Notes: generated by a model from the sequence alone, not told the origin. Positions 55,101 to 64,000 are shown, numbered from the stretch's first letter. The stretch is DNA of 64,000 bases from Duganella sp. sic0402 (GCF_019219065.1 NZ_JAHUWK010000002.1:558001-622000), one strand, 5' to 3'. Program-made: numbers and translations.

Positions 55101-55366
55101 TGGAAGCCGGCTCGGTGCGCTTCCGTCCGGTGCTGATGACCGCGCTGTCGATGATCATCGGCATGCTGCCGATGGCGCTCGGCCTCGGCGACGGCGGCGA
55201 GCAGAACGCGCCGCTGGGCCGCGCCGTGATCGGCGGCCTGATCTTCGCCACCACCGCCACGCTGCTGTTCGTGCCTGTGGTATTCAGCCTGGTGCACAAG
55301 AAGCACGCGCCCAAAACGACCTCCAACGACCAACCTATTTCCGGAGCACCTGTCCATGCCAACTAA
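52142..55366 (+). CDS. RND efflux transporter, inner-membrane pump
   Basis: The product has 1074 residues from GTG 52142, matching the usual start of relatives (LIEIVRVALRRPYTFVVMALL). An ATG at 52091 would add 17 unconserved residues. Twelve membrane segments and two large periplasmic loops are visible. The proton-relay motif is GILVDDATVTIEN in the fourth segment. A His-rich loop (HDTGEGHAHGHGGHGTPE) after the first half is unusual and could touch metal. It pumps drugs or metals with the adaptor and channel encoded next. The stop overlaps the adaptor start by 11 bases. Confidence 0.94.
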   Translation: MLIEIVRVALRRPYTFVVMALLLLIVGPLAALRTPTDIFPDIKIPVIAVAWQYTGQPPDQMAGRVSTQFQRALTTTVNDIEHIEANTYTGVSIVKIFFQPGVNIAVANAQVTAISQALLRQMPAGITPPLVINYNAATVPILQVALSGKGLSEQQLSDLGTNTVRTPLVSVPGAAIPLPYGGKQRQVQIDVDPALLQARGLSAQDIANALAAQNVLTPVGTQKIDSLEYTIQLNSAPSAIADLARLPVRVVNGATIYLGDIANIHDGNAPQTNVVHVDGSRSVLMSVLKNGSASTLAIVDGIRAKIDTLKVGWPEALTVTPINDQSVFVRAAIKGVASEGVIAAALTSLMILLFLGSWRSTIIIAVSIPLSILGSIIALSAIGESLNLMTLGGLALAVGILVDDATVTIENINWHLEHGKPVEMAILDGAAQITTPAFVSLLCICIVFVPMFFLDGVSRFLFVPMAEAVIFAMICSFILSRTLVPTMANYLLKPHDTGEGHAHGHGGHGTPEPSRNPLVRFQRGFEARFERLRAGYSGILAAAVVNRKRFIIGFMLVVLASFSMVPFLGSNFFPAVDSGQVLIHVRVPVGTRIEETAARFARIEQAIRRVIPANEIVTMTDNIGMPASSINMVYNNTGMMGTQDGDFQIALGEEHAPTAEYVRKLRKVLPEEFPDTTFSFPPADIVSQILNFGSPAPIDVQIRGAKIGDNYVYADKLLKRIRAIPGVADARIQQSNKSPVFNVDIDRTQAQQLGLTTRDITNSMVVNLAGSSQVAPTFWLNPANGVSYPIVMQTPQPQMDSLSALANLPVGNGATTGNATLGGVARFERGTQSAIVSQYDIQPMVQIYAATQDRDLASVAKDINLAIEASKADLPKGSTVQMLGQVKTMDRAFSGLLFGLLGAVVLIYLLIVVNFQSWLDPAVIISALPAALAGIVWMLFATNTTLSVPALTGAIMCMGVATANSVLVISFARERLDELGDATAAALEAGSVRFRPVLMTALSMIIGMLPMALGLGDGGEQNAPLGRAVIGGLIFATTATLLFVPVVFSLVHKKHAPKTTSNDQPISGAPVHAN

Positions 55367-56507
55367 CACCACTCGTATGGGTCACAAGCCGCTGGCCCTG
55401 GGTCTGATCGTCGTCGCTGCCGCGCTGGTGGCGGCCGGCGTGATAAGCCGCCAGTCGCAAGCCGAACAAGTCAAGCAAGCCAACACGCCAGTCGTGCCGC
55501 TGGTCAGCATCCTGCCGCCAGGCCAGGCCGCCGGCCAGGCGCTGGAACTGCCGGCCCGCATCGAACCGTGGGCGCGCGCGCCGATCTATGCGCGCGTCAG
55601 CGGCTACCTGAAGAACTGGAACGTCGATATCGGCGCGCCAGTCAAATCCGGCCAGACGCTGGCCGACATCGAAACGCCCGACCTGGACCAGCAGCTGCTG
55701 CAAGCCAAGGCCGAACTGGCGACCGCGCGCAGCAACCTGACGCTGGCCACCAGCACCGCCAAGCGCTGGCAAGGTCTGCTGGCGGCGGACGCCGTCTCGC
55801 GCCAGGAAGCCGACGAGAAAGCCGGCGACCTGGCAGCCAAGCAATCAGCGGTCAACGCCATGCAGGCGAATGTCGACCGGGTGCAGGCGCTGCAGCGTTA
55901 TACCCGCCTGGTGGCGCCGTTCGACGGCGTGGTCACCGCGCGCAATACCGACGTCGGTGCGCTGATCAGCGTCGGCGGCTCGCCCGGCTCGGAACTGTTT
56001 GTGGTGTCCGACATCAGCCGTCTGCGCGTCTACGTCAATGTGCCGCAGCGCCAGGTGGCCGCGATCAAGGTCGGCGACAAGGCCGAGCTGAGCGTCCCTG
56101 AGCGTCCGGGCAAGGTCTATACCGCCACCGTACAGTCGCTGGCGCAAGCCATCAACGCCAGTTCCGGCGCCATGCTGGTACAGCTGACCGTGCAGAACGA
56201 CAGCCGCGAGCTGCTGCCGGGCGGCTACGCTGCCATCCATTTCAACACGCCGCTGGCCAGCACCGCGCTGAGCATTCCGCCGAGCGCGCTGATTTTCAAC
56301 AAGGCCGGCACGCAAGTGGCCACCGTCGGCAAGGACGGCCGCGTGGTGGTGAAACCGATCACCGTCAGCCGTGACCTTGGCAATGTACTGGAAGTGGCGT
56401 CCGGCATCGACCGCAACGACCAGGTCATCGCCAACCCGCCAGATGGCGTCGCCACCGGCGACCAAGTGCGCGTGGCCGCTGCCAACAACGCAAAGGCCAA
56501 GCTGTGA
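55356..56507 (+). CDS. RND periplasmic adaptor (membrane fusion protein)
   Basis: The product has 383 residues. One N-terminal membrane segment (about 12-32) has no lipobox. The HlyD/AcrA fold follows: lipoyl half AWARAPIYARVSGYLKNWNVDIGAPVKSGQTLADIETPDLDQQL, a coiled hairpin (about 110-165), lipoyl half YTRLVAPFDGVVTARNTDVGALI and beta-barrel. It links the pump to the outer-membrane channel. Genes overlap on both sides. Confidence 0.95.
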   Translation: MPTNTTRMGHKPLALGLIVVAAALVAAGVISRQSQAEQVKQANTPVVPLVSILPPGQAAGQALELPARIEPWARAPIYARVSGYLKNWNVDIGAPVKSGQTLADIETPDLDQQLLQAKAELATARSNLTLATSTAKRWQGLLAADAVSRQEADEKAGDLAAKQSAVNAMQANVDRVQALQRYTRLVAPFDGVVTARNTDVGALISVGGSPGSELFVVSDISRLRVYVNVPQRQVAAIKVGDKAELSVPERPGKVYTATVQSLAQAINASSGAMLVQLTVQNDSRELLPGGYAAIHFNTPLASTALSIPPSALIFNKAGTQVATVGKDGRVVVKPITVSRDLGNVLEVASGIDRNDQVIANPPDGVATGDQVRVAAANNAKAKL

Positions 56508-57910
56508 AGGTCCTCTACGCTACCACCTTGGCCCTGGCGCTGGCCGCCTGCGCACAGGCACCGGTGCAACAACCACCAGCCGTGCCACTGGCCGACAGCT
56601 TCCGTGATATTCCCGCCGGCTGGACCGACGCAAGCACCAAGGCGCCGCAGTTGCCGGCCGACTGGTGGACCATGTACAACGATCCGCAGCTGGACGCGCT
56701 GCAACAGCAGCTGATCGCCAACAGTCCGGACCTGGCCAGCGCATTGGCGCGCTACCAGCAGGCACAGGCCGCCACCGGCGTGGCCCGCTCGGCGCAATCG
56801 CCGACGCTGGGCGCGTCGCTGAATGGCCAGCGCCTGCGCCAGTCCGACCTGCGGCCGCTGCGCGGCGCCACCTCGCCGTCCGAGTACAACAGCGGCACGC
56901 TGCAATTCGACCTGGGCTATGAAGTGGACCTGTGGGGCCGTATCAGCAAGCAGGTCAGCGCTGGCGAGGCGCAGGAGAAAGCCGCCGGCGCCGATCTGGC
57001 CGCCGCCCGGCTATCGCTGCAAATCCAGCTGGCCGATACGCTGCTGGCCCTGCGCGGCGCCGACGCCGACCTCAAGCTGCTGCGCGAAACCGAAGCCGCC
57101 TACAAGCGCCAGGCCGAGCTGATGACCCGCCGCCACGACGGCGGCACCGCCTCCGGCCTGGACCTGGCGCGCGCCGAAACACAGCTGGAATCGACCCGCT
57201 CGCTGCTGCGCCAGCGCCAAGCGCAGCGCAATGTGCAGGAACACGCGATTGCCGCGCTGGTCGGCGCCAACGCCGCCAGTTTCAGCGTCGCGTCCGATGA
57301 ACGCGGCGCCTTCGTCACGCCGGCGCTGCCGATCGGCGTGCCGTCGCAGCTGCTGCAGCGCCGTCCGGACATCGCCGCCGCCGCGCTGCGCGTGGCCGCC
57401 GCCAGCGACCAGCTGGGCATCGCCCGCACCGCACTGTTCCCGTCGCTGACGCTGGGCGTGTCGGGCGGTTACCAGACCAGCGACTTTGACCGCTTCGCGC
57501 GCGCCTCCAATCTGTTCTGGGCGGTTGGCCCAACGCTGGCAGTCAACCTGCTGGATGGCGGCCGCCGCAAGGCGCAGATCGCCGGCGCGGAAGCCGCCCT
57601 GGACGAGGCCGGCCAGCGCTACCGTTCGGTGGTGCTGACCGCGTTCCAGCAGGTGGAAGATCAGCTGACGCTGCTCAACAACTATGACGAAGCGGCCAAA
57701 TCCGATCACCTGGCCGCCTCCGCCGCGCAGCGCGCACTCGACCTGGCCACCAAGCGTTACGATCAGGGCGCGGCCAGTTATCTGGAAGTGGTGACGGCGC
57801 AGACTGCCTACCTGCAATCCCGCCGCAGCGAGCTGGACCTGACCACCCGCTACCGCCAGGCTGGCGTGCAGCTGGTCAAAGCCATCGGCGGCGGCTGGGT
57901 GGCCGGCTAA
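56504..57910 (+). CDS. Outer-membrane efflux lipoprotein (NodT family)
   Basis: The product has 468 residues, starting at GTG 56504 over the adaptor stop (GTGA). A lipobox ends LALAAC with C16. Two TolC-type repeats follow (PADWWTMYNDPQLDALQQQLIANSPDLASALARYQQA and LQRRPDIAAAALRVAAASDQLGIARTALFPSLTLG). It forms the trimeric exit duct of the RND pump. Confidence 0.95.
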   Translation: MKVLYATTLALALAACAQAPVQQPPAVPLADSFRDIPAGWTDASTKAPQLPADWWTMYNDPQLDALQQQLIANSPDLASALARYQQAQAATGVARSAQSPTLGASLNGQRLRQSDLRPLRGATSPSEYNSGTLQFDLGYEVDLWGRISKQVSAGEAQEKAAGADLAAARLSLQIQLADTLLALRGADADLKLLRETEAAYKRQAELMTRRHDGGTASGLDLARAETQLESTRSLLRQRQAQRNVQEHAIAALVGANAASFSVASDERGAFVTPALPIGVPSQLLQRRPDIAAAALRVAAASDQLGIARTALFPSLTLGVSGGYQTSDFDRFARASNLFWAVGPTLAVNLLDGGRRKAQIAGAEAALDEAGQRYRSVVLTAFQQVEDQLTLLNNYDEAAKSDHLAASAAQRALDLATKRYDQGAASYLEVVTAQTAYLQSRRSELDLTTRYRQAGVQLVKAIGGGWVAG

Positions 57911-58018
57911 GCTGGACAGCTAAGTTGAACAGCTAACAGCTATGGCAAGCGGGACAGGCGCGTTCGGCCGCATGGCGCTACAATGGCAGAGTCGAATGAC
58001 CAACCAAGGAGTGAGATG

Positions 58019-58504
58019 ATGGCTGTTAAACCTATCAAGATCGATATCGGTCTGACCGAAAAAAGCCGCGCCAAGATCGCCGCCGGCCTGTCCGGCCTGC
58101 TGGCCGACAGCTACACGCTGTACCTGATGACCCACAACTTCCACTGGAACGTCAAAGGTCCGATGTTCAACTCGCTGCACCAGATGTTCATGACGCAGTA
58201 CAGCGAACAATGGACCGCGCTGGACCAGATCGCCGAACGCATCCGCGCACTCGGCTATCCGGCGCCGGGCACCTACGCCCAGTTCGCCAAGCTGGCGACC
58301 ATCAAGGAAGTTGAAGGCGTGCCGCAAGCGCTGGACATGGTGCGCCACCTGGTGGCAGCACAGGAAGCCACCGCCCGCACCGCGCGCAAGCTGCTGCCGG
58401 TCGTGGACGAGGCCGACGATCAGCCTACCGCTGACCTGCTGACCCAGCGTCTGGATGTCCACGAGAAAACCGCGTGGATGTTGCGCAGTCTGCTGGAAGA
58501 GTAA
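58019..58504 (+). CDS. dps: Dps ferritin-like DNA-protecting protein
   Basis: The product has 161 residues from the ATG at 58019; an ATG one codon earlier is possible, and AAGGAG fits 58019 better. The ferroxidase site shared between subunits is in [28 protein letters not shown] and [14 protein letters not shown]. Dps shells of twelve store iron and shield DNA from peroxide. A terminator follows directly. Confidence 0.95.
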   Translation: MAVKPIKIDIGLTEKSRAKIAAGLSGLLADSYTLYLMTHNFHWNVKGPMFNSLHQMFMTQYSEQWTALDQIAERIRALGYPAPGTYAQFAKLATIKEVEGVPQALDMVRHLVAAQEATARTARKLLPVVDEADDQPTADLLTQRLDVHEKTAWMLRSLLEE

Positions 58505-58508
58505 AAAA

Positions 58509-58535
58509 AAGCCGGCTTTCAAGCCGGCTTTCTTT
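58509..58535. terminator. Bidirectional terminator between dps and the chemoreceptor gene
   Basis: AAGCCGGCTT and AAGCCGGCTT pair across a TC loop, with an A-run before and TTCTTTTT after. It serves the convergent dps and chemoreceptor genes. Confidence 0.9.
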
Positions 58536-58546
58536 TTGGGGAGGGA

Positions 58547-60289
58547 TTAGAACTCTTCCCACTCCTGGCTTTCATCCGCCGGCGCCTTGCGTGTCGTACC
58601 GGATGGCGCTGCGGCCGGCTTGGCCTTGGCGGCTGGCTTGGGCGCCAGTTTCAGCGCTGGCTTGCGTGCCGTGGTCGCTGCTGCCGCAGGCCTGGCGCGG
58701 GCTGCTGCCGGTGCCGAAGCAGTCTTGCGTGGCGCGATATTGCCGCCTTCCACCTGGAACACCGACACCATCTCGGCCAGCTTGACCGCCTGCTCCTGCA
58801 TCGCCTGTGATGCAGCGGCGGCTTCTTCCACCAGCGCGGCATTCTGCTGCGTCACGGTATCCATCTCGGCCACTGCGGTATTGATCTGCTCGATGCCGAT
58901 TTCCTGCTCGCGGCCAGCTGAGCTGATCTCGCTGATGATATCGGTCACGCGCTTCACGCTGGTGACGATCTCTTCCATCGTGGTGCCAGCTTCATTGACC
59001 AAGGCGCTGCCGCTGCCGACCTTCTCCACCGAATCGGTAATCAGTGCCTTGATGTCCTTGGCTGCCGCCGCCGAACGCTGGGCCAGGTTGCGCACCTCGG
59101 TGGCCACCACAGCAAAGCCACGGCCCTGCTCGCCGGCACGCGCTGCTTCCACCGCCGCGTTCAGCGCCAGGATGTTGGTCTGGAAGGCGATGCCGTCGAT
59201 CACGCCGATAATGTCGGCGATTTTGTCGGACGACTGGGTAATCGAACCCATGGTATCGATCACGCGCGTCACCAGCTCGCCGCCCTTGACCGCGATATCC
59301 GACGCGGAAGTCGCCAGCGTATTGGCCTGGCGTGCATTGTCCGAGTTCTGGCGCACGGTGGAAGTCAGTTCTTCCAGTGACGAGGCAGTCTCTTCCAGGC
59401 TGGCGGCCTGCTGCTCGGTGCGGCGCGACAGATCCAGATTGCCGGCAGCGATTTCGCTGGAAGCAGTAGCGATGGCGTCACTGCCTTCACGCACGCTGCG
59501 CACCGTACCGGCCAGGCGTTCCTGCATCTGCTGCAGGCCTTCCATCATCTCGCCCATTTCATCTTTACGGCCCAGCTCAATACGGTTGGACAGATTGCCT
59601 TGCGCCATGGCGTGGAAATGCGCAATCGCCTGGTTCAGCGGGCCCATGACGGCACGCAGCAACAGCACGCCGGACACACCGGCCAGCACAATACCAACCA
59701 CGATTGCGCTGATCGCCAGCATCATATTGCGCTGATAGGCGGCCTGGCTGGCGTCATACTGGTCGGCCGTGGCTTTCAGCTGGTAGCCCGAGAGCTTCTC
59801 GGAGCTCTCGGTGTAAAGGCGGAACAGGCGCGTGATTTCGCTCAGCATCAAGCGCTCAATTTCAGGCTTGTTCTTCTCGTTGATGGCCTTGATGGCAACC
59901 AGCAGACCGTCCTTGACCAACGCATCGCGCTGGGCGGCGACCTTGTCGGCCAGCTCTTTTTCACCGTCGCCGAACGGCAGCGAGTAGTAGCTCTTCCAGA
60001 ATTTATCGCTGCCCTCGATGAAGCTCTGGGTGCGCTGCAAGGTTTCCGGCACGTTCGGCGCATCCGGCGCCAGCGCAATGCGGTCCAGCGACAGGCGCGC
60101 GCGGTCAATCTGAATCTGCGCTTCGTAAATCGCCTTCATCGACACCATCGAATTGCTGTACACATCCTTCAGCACATTGTTGGAATCGTGCAACGCCAAA
60201 ATGCCTTTGACGCCGATAAAAATAATGAGTACGCCGAGCAGGGCCATGGTGCCGACCAGCCGGGTACGAATCTTCAGGTTAGCAAACAT
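58547..60289 (-). CDS. Methyl-accepting chemotaxis protein
   Basis: The product has 580 residues. Membrane segments lie near 11-30 and 190-212, enclosing a helical four-helix-bundle ligand domain. HAMP covers about 213-265. The signalling hairpin tip reads [18 protein letters not shown] after [20 protein letters not shown]. After the coiled coil comes an Ala/Lys/Pro-rich linker ending in EWEEF, which fits the CheR/CheB-docking pentapeptide xWxxF. It could feed the CheA encoded near 27 kb. The ligand is unknown. Confidence 0.95.
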   Translation of the reverse strand: MFANLKIRTRLVGTMALLGVLIIFIGVKGILALHDSNNVLKDVYSNSMVSMKAIYEAQIQIDRARLSLDRIALAPDAPNVPETLQRTQSFIEGSDKFWKSYYSLPFGDGEKELADKVAAQRDALVKDGLLVAIKAINEKNKPEIERLMLSEITRLFRLYTESSEKLSGYQLKATADQYDASQAAYQRNMMLAISAIVVGIVLAGVSGVLLLRAVMGPLNQAIAHFHAMAQGNLSNRIELGRKDEMGEMMEGLQQMQERLAGTVRSVREGSDAIATASSEIAAGNLDLSRRTEQQAASLEETASSLEELTSTVRQNSDNARQANTLATSASDIAVKGGELVTRVIDTMGSITQSSDKIADIIGVIDGIAFQTNILALNAAVEAARAGEQGRGFAVVATEVRNLAQRSAAAAKDIKALITDSVEKVGSGSALVNEAGTTMEEIVTSVKRVTDIISEISSAGREQEIGIEQINTAVAEMDTVTQQNAALVEEAAAASQAMQEQAVKLAEMVSVFQVEGGNIAPRKTASAPAAARARPAAAATTARKPALKLAPKPAAKAKPAAAPSGTTRKAPADESQEWEEF

Positions 60290-60458
60290 GAAAGTTTCCT
60301 ATTGAGTGAGCTAAAAGAGTTCGAACACGGCGGGGGTGGGGCCGTAAAAAGAGAGTCCGCCATGCGAGAGGTGGCATGACGACAGAGATAGGGTTGCGGC
60401 TAGCTTAGCTGAATAATTTCCATATAACAAGAAATATCCGCAGGCTCAGCCCTAGTCT

Positions 60459-61466
60459 CTATTTGGCCAGGAACGCCTCCATCGCCTTGGTTGGACGCCC
60501 GTCTGCACCCCAGGCGCTCAGCTCATAGTGGCTCCAGCTGCGCGCACCTTGCGGCTCCCAGTAAATCACACCCAGGCCTTTGTGGCCCGGCACCGCCCTC
60601 ACCTTCTGCTGCACGGCCACCAGCATGTCATAGGTATTCTGCGCTTGCGTGTCTTCGCCGCCGACTTCCACCACCATCACCTCCTTGCCGTAGCGCGCCG
60701 CCAGTTGATTCATATTAGTCGCCAGATCATCGATCGACAACGTGTAATCGGGGCGGCCATCCAACCAGTACGGGTAGTAGGACAGGCCGATCACATCATA
60801 CTTTGCGCCATTGGCGGTGGCGTTATCGAACCAGGTGCGGAACCACTGCCGGTCATTGCCGCGGTCCAGATGCAGGATGACCCTGGAGCTGGGACTGACC
60901 GCTTTTACCGCGTCGTAGCCGCGATTGATCAGTTGCGCCAGCTGCGGCCAGTTATCGGTATGGCCTTCCGGATACAGCATGCCGGTGCGGGTTTCATTGC
61001 CGACCTGTACCCACTCCGGCGTCACGCCGGCCTGCTGCAACGCGCTCATCACCTCATGGGTGTGCGCATACACATCGTTCAGCAATTGCGGGAAATCGTG
61101 CCCGGCCCAGGCGGCGGGCTTGCGCTGCTGCTGCGGATCGGCCCAGCTGTCGCTGTAGTGGAAATTGATCATGATGCGCATGCCCATCTTCTGCGCGCGC
61201 ACCGCCATCGCCACGGTTTCATCCTTGCTATTGTGGCCGCTGGCCTTGTCGTTGGACGGGTTGACCCAGGTGCGCAGGCGCACCGTGTTGATGCCGTAGT
61301 CTTTGAGGATTTGCAGCAGGTCCTGCTGCCGGCCCTGTTGGTTATAGAAGATGTAGCCGGTGGCTTCCATCTGCGGCAGCCAGCCGATGTCGGCGCCCTT
61401 GACGAAGGATTCAGCGTGGGCGGACAGTCCGGCCGCCATCAGCAAAGTGATGAGTAGTTTTTTCAT
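60459..61466 (-). CDS. Exported GH53 endo-beta-1,4-galactanase
   Basis: The product has 335 residues with signal peptide MKKLLITLLMAAGLSAHA. The GH53 barrel is plain: SFVKGADIGWLPQMEATG, YGINTVRLRTWVNP, MINFHYSDSWADPQQQ. The acid/base is E158 (WVQVGNETRTGM) and the nucleophile is E267 (VMVVEVGGE). It cuts beta-1,4-galactan side chains of pectin, which suggests life near plants. No transporter or other glycosidase lies beside it. Confidence 0.94.
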   Translation of the reverse strand: MKKLLITLLMAAGLSAHAESFVKGADIGWLPQMEATGYIFYNQQGRQQDLLQILKDYGINTVRLRTWVNPSNDKASGHNSKDETVAMAVRAQKMGMRIMINFHYSDSWADPQQQRKPAAWAGHDFPQLLNDVYAHTHEVMSALQQAGVTPEWVQVGNETRTGMLYPEGHTDNWPQLAQLINRGYDAVKAVSPSSRVILHLDRGNDRQWFRTWFDNATANGAKYDVIGLSYYPYWLDGRPDYTLSIDDLATNMNQLAARYGKEVMVVEVGGEDTQAQNTYDMLVAVQQKVRAVPGHKGLGVIYWEPQGARSWSHYELSAWGADGRPTKAMEAFLAK

Positions 61467-61600
61467 GCCGCCATGCTAGCCCAAAGGCGTGCGGGCGAGG
61501 CATGCGGAAAATGCCGCGTGCCATGCGCTTTCGATATGGCGAGGCCTATCCGCATTTGCCGGTATGATAGGCGCCGATTGCACTATTCATCCTGACCACC

Positions 61601-62440
61601 ATGAACGACACCCAGCAGCGCCTGGGCCGCCCGGACGGCGGCTGGCGCCTCAAGCTGTACGCCATCATCTTTGAATCCGACACCCCCAAGGGCCGCGCCT
61701 TCGACCTGGCGCTGATCGGCGCGATTCTGCTCAGCGTGCTGGTGGTGGTGCTGGGCAGCGTGCAATCGATCGCTGTTCAGCACGGCGCGTGGCTGCATGC
61801 CGCCGAATGGTTCTTCACCGTGCTGTTCACGCTGGAATATGTGGCACGCTGCCTGTGCGTGCAGCGGCCGCTGGTGTATGTGCGCAGCTTCTTCGGCGTG
61901 ATCGACCTGCTGTCCATCCTGCCCAGCTATATCTCGCTGTTTGTACCGGCCGCGCATGTGGTGCTGGGCGTGCGCATCCTGCGCCTGCTGCGCATCTTCC
62001 GCATCCTCAAGCTGACGCTGTACATCCAGGAGTACAGCATGCTGGGCGACGCGCTGCTGGCCAGCCGGCGCAAGATCTTCGTGTTTTTGTCGGTGGTGTT
62101 CCTGATCGTGTTCCTGCTGGGGACCGTGATGTATGTGGTTGAAGGACCGGAAAACGGCTACACCAGCATTCCGACCGCCGTCTACTGGGCCATCTCGACC
62201 ATGACCACGGTCGGCTTTGGCGACCTGGTGCCGAAGACGGATATCGGCCGCGCGATTGCCTCCTTCATGATGCTGCTGGGCTGGGGCATCCTGGCCGTAC
62301 CAACCGGCATCATCAGCTCCGAGATCACCTACCAGCGCGGCCGCGCCATCCTGCCACTACGGGCCTGTTCCAGCTGCCACAGCACCGGCCACGCCAGCGA
62401 CGCCCAGTATTGCAAGGACTGTGGTACCGCGATGCCATGA
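61601..62440 (+). CDS. Voltage-gated potassium channel with a zinc-ribbon-like tail
   Basis: The product has 279 residues with six membrane segments. The voltage sensor S4 is GVRILRLLRIFRILKLTLYIQEY. The pore has the selectivity filter TMTTVGFGDLVP. The tail after S6 is short and ends in two Cys pairs, C256-x2-C259 and C271-x2-C274 (CSSC and CKDC), a zinc-ribbon layout. Kv-type channels in bacteria pass potassium across the inner membrane; the tail may hold zinc and tune opening or assembly. It is unusual to me. Confidence 0.92.
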   Translation: MNDTQQRLGRPDGGWRLKLYAIIFESDTPKGRAFDLALIGAILLSVLVVVLGSVQSIAVQHGAWLHAAEWFFTVLFTLEYVARCLCVQRPLVYVRSFFGVIDLLSILPSYISLFVPAAHVVLGVRILRLLRIFRILKLTLYIQEYSMLGDALLASRRKIFVFLSVVFLIVFLLGTVMYVVEGPENGYTSIPTAVYWAISTMTTVGFGDLVPKTDIGRAIASFMMLLGWGILAVPTGIISSEITYQRGRAILPLRACSSCHSTGHASDAQYCKDCGTAMP

Positions 62441-62463
62441 TCTAAGCGTTCCGGCAAACCTCA

Positions 62464-63336
62464 TCACCCCAGTTCGGCCAGCAGAAAATCGACCAAGCTG
62501 GCCAGCCTGCGGCGCGGGTAAGGGTCCTGCAAATATAGCAGGTGCGCCGGGAGCGGCGGCGGAGCGTACTGATCCAGTACCTCCACCAGCTCACCGCTGC
62601 GCAGCGCGTCCAGCAACAGCACTTCAGGCTGCAGGATCAGGCCTGCGCCCGCCAGCGCGGCGGCGCGCAAGGCATAGCCATCGTTGGCGGAGAAGCCCTG
62701 CCGCTCCGGCCATGCCAACACGCTGCCGTCGCTCGCCAGCCAACTGGCGTTCCATGCGGGATGCACCAGGCAGCGATGCTGCCGTAAATCCTCCCACGCC
62801 ATCGGCACGCCCGCGCGCGCCAGATAAGCAGGCGACGCACAGATGCGATTCCGGTACGGCCGCAGCGGCCGCGCCACCAGGCCGGAATCCGGCAAGACAC
62901 CGATGCGCACGGCGAGATCGATGCCGTCGTCGATCAGATTCACCAGCGCGTTGCCCAGCACCAGCTCAAGCTCCACTTGCGGATGGCGCTGCTGGTATCT
63001 GGCCAGCAGCGGCGCAATCATGCTGCCCCCCATGCTGACCGGCGCCGCCACCCGCAATCTGCCGCTGGGCTCCGTCTGCACATCGCGCACCGCTTCCTGC
63101 GCGCGGGCGACGTTGTCGAGTATCTCCTTGGCGCTGCGATAAAACAGCAGGCCGGCGTCGGTCAGGCTTTGCTTGCGGGTATTACGTTGAAGCAGGCGCG
63201 TGCCCAGCAATTCCTCCAGCTGGCGTATCTGCCGGCCCACCATCACCGTGGTGATGCCCAGCTTGTTACCCGCCAGTGTGAAATTACCGGTTTCGACCAC
63301 GCACACCAGCACTTCCATGCATCGTAATTTATCCAT
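62464..63336 (-). CDS. LysR-family transcriptional regulator
   Basis: The product has 290 residues. The winged helix at the N-terminus reads MDKLRCMEVLVCVVETGNFTLAGNKLGITTVMVGRQIRQLEELLGTRLLQRNTRKQSLTDAG. The LysR effector domain follows from about 90 (GRLRVAAPVSMGGSMIAPLLARYQQRHPQVELEL). The effector is unknown. It is divergent from the glutathione transferase gene, with 109 bases between, and may control it. Confidence 0.94.
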   Translation of the reverse strand: MDKLRCMEVLVCVVETGNFTLAGNKLGITTVMVGRQIRQLEELLGTRLLQRNTRKQSLTDAGLLFYRSAKEILDNVARAQEAVRDVQTEPSGRLRVAAPVSMGGSMIAPLLARYQQRHPQVELELVLGNALVNLIDDGIDLAVRIGVLPDSGLVARPLRPYRNRICASPAYLARAGVPMAWEDLRQHRCLVHPAWNASWLASDGSVLAWPERQGFSANDGYALRAAALAGAGLILQPEVLLLDALRSGELVEVLDQYAPPPLPAHLLYLQDPYPRRRLASLVDFLLAELG

Positions 63337-63445
63337 TCCCGACCATTGCTAACGATTTGTTTAAAGACTTTATCGCGGCCGCTACTTCACCGGGCCGCAG
63401 CCGTCGACGAGAATATGCCGCTCCAATGCCAACCTGACCGCAACC

Positions 63446-64000
63446 ATGCATATTCTCTCCCACTTCCCGATTACCGAACAGTGGCCGCCGGCCCATCCTG
63501 AGCGTATCCAGCTGTATTCGCTGGCGACACCCAATGGCGTCAAGGTTTCCATCATGCTGGAGGAAACCGGGCTGCCGTACGAGGCGTACCGGATCACACT
63601 CGATCAACAGGGGGTGCTGTCGCCGGCCTTCCTGTCCTTGAATCCCAATAATAAGATTCCGGCCATGATTGATCCGGACGGCCCCGATGGCAAGCCGCTG
63701 GCGCTGTTCGAGTCCGGCGCCATTCTGCTGTATCTGGCGGAAAAGACCGGCAGCTTCTTGCCCGCCGACGCCGCGCAACGCTACCAAACCATCCAGTGGC
63801 TGATGTTCCAGATGGGCGGCGTCGGCCCGATGTTCGGGCAACTGGGATTCTTCCACCGCTTCGCCGGCAAGGAGTACCAAGACAAGCGCCCGCTGCAGCG
63901 CTATGTGGCCGAGACGCGGCGCCTGCTGAATGTGCTGGAACAGCGCTTGACCGGGCGCAACTGGATCATGGGCGAGCAATACACGATAGCCGACATGGCG
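63446..64000 (+). CDS. Glutathione S-transferase, YfcG/Nu class (partial, runs off the right edge)
   Basis: 185 residues are visible from the ATG at 63446. The thioredoxin-like part has LYSLATPNGVKVSIMLEETGLPYEAYRI, then LNPNNKIPAMIDPDGPDGKPLALFESGAILLYLAEKTGSFLP, with the NNKIPA and ESGA glutathione sites. The helical part has QWLMFQMGGVGPMFGQLGFFHRFAG and NWIMGEQYTIADMA. It matches YfcG, which reduces disulfides using glutathione. The C-terminal end lies outside the window. Confidence 0.93.
   Translation, partial: MHILSHFPITEQWPPAHPERIQLYSLATPNGVKVSIMLEETGLPYEAYRITLDQQGVLSPAFLSLNPNNKIPAMIDPDGPDGKPLALFESGAILLYLAEKTGSFLPADAAQRYQTIQWLMFQMGGVGPMFGQLGFFHRFAGKEYQDKRPLQRYVAETRRLLNVLEQRLTGRNWIMGEQYTIADMA

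Noticed and set aside
1..64000. CRISPR arrays, insertion sequences, tRNA or rRNA genes, prophage
   Set aside because: No regularly spaced repeats, transposase frames, cloverleaf sequences or phage genes were seen on reading both strands; a tRNA scan could not be run.

Overview
The window is GC-rich chromosomal DNA of a betaproteobacterium, most likely of the family Oxalobacteraceae (the Massilia, Duganella and Janthinobacterium group). Three things suggest this: the gene order asd-fimV-truA-trpF-trpB-trpA-accD-folC-dedD-cvpA-purF-metZ-like, the order leuC-entericidin-leuD-leuB, and the order rpsF-priB-rpsR-rplI-dnaB. The species call is inference from gene order and protein resemblance; no database search was run. 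No rRNA, tRNA, CRISPR array, insertion sequence or prophage was seen.

Layout. 1-5 kb holds a gene end, a stand-alone domain resembling the N-terminus of cyanophycin synthetase, an acetyltransferase, the PiT phosphate transporter with its DUF47 partner, and dnaB. 4.8-7.3 kb holds the ribosomal and primosomal operon rpsF-priB-rpsR-rplI (priB appears to start with CTG) and divergent lexA behind two LexA boxes. 7.3-26.2 kb is one long minus-strand run of biosynthetic genes (leucine, aspartate semialdehyde, tryptophan, fatty acid, folate, purine and sulfur amino acids) plus fimV and truA. Between trpA and accD lies a small AT-richer insertion: a decayed brnT toxin gene and an intact brnA-like antitoxin gene.

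26.4-33.8 kb is regulatory. It has cheZ-cheA, a universal stress protein behind an exact FNR box, an orphan NarL/FixJ-type response regulator, an FNR-like regulator without the N-terminal cluster cysteines, and a Fur-controlled hemP operon ending in a Cys/His-rich DUF2325 protein. 33.8-38.3 kb is a five-gene operon behind a perfect 23-bp Fur palindrome: a PepSY membrane protein, a DUF2271 protein carrying an ApbE flavinylation motif, a DUF4198 protein, an ApbE flavin transferase and a membrane-anchored flavodoxin/NADPH reductase. Together these look like a transmembrane electron path from NADPH to an iron-related acceptor in the periplasm. This is the strongest candidate for an under-described system.

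38.4-45 kb has two stress genes and the four-gene ligase-associated DNA repair set (exonuclease, ligase, Lhr-type helicase, PdeM phosphoesterase). 45-49 kb has a free-methionine-sulfoxide reductase and an ECF42-type sigma factor operon with YCII/DGPF and VOC proteins behind a matching promoter. 49-58 kb has a metal-type two-component system, an exported hydrolase and an RND efflux operon. 58-64 kb has dps, a chemoreceptor, a GH53 galactanase, a voltage-gated potassium channel with a C-terminal zinc-ribbon-like tail, a LysR regulator and the start of a YfcG-like glutathione transferase.
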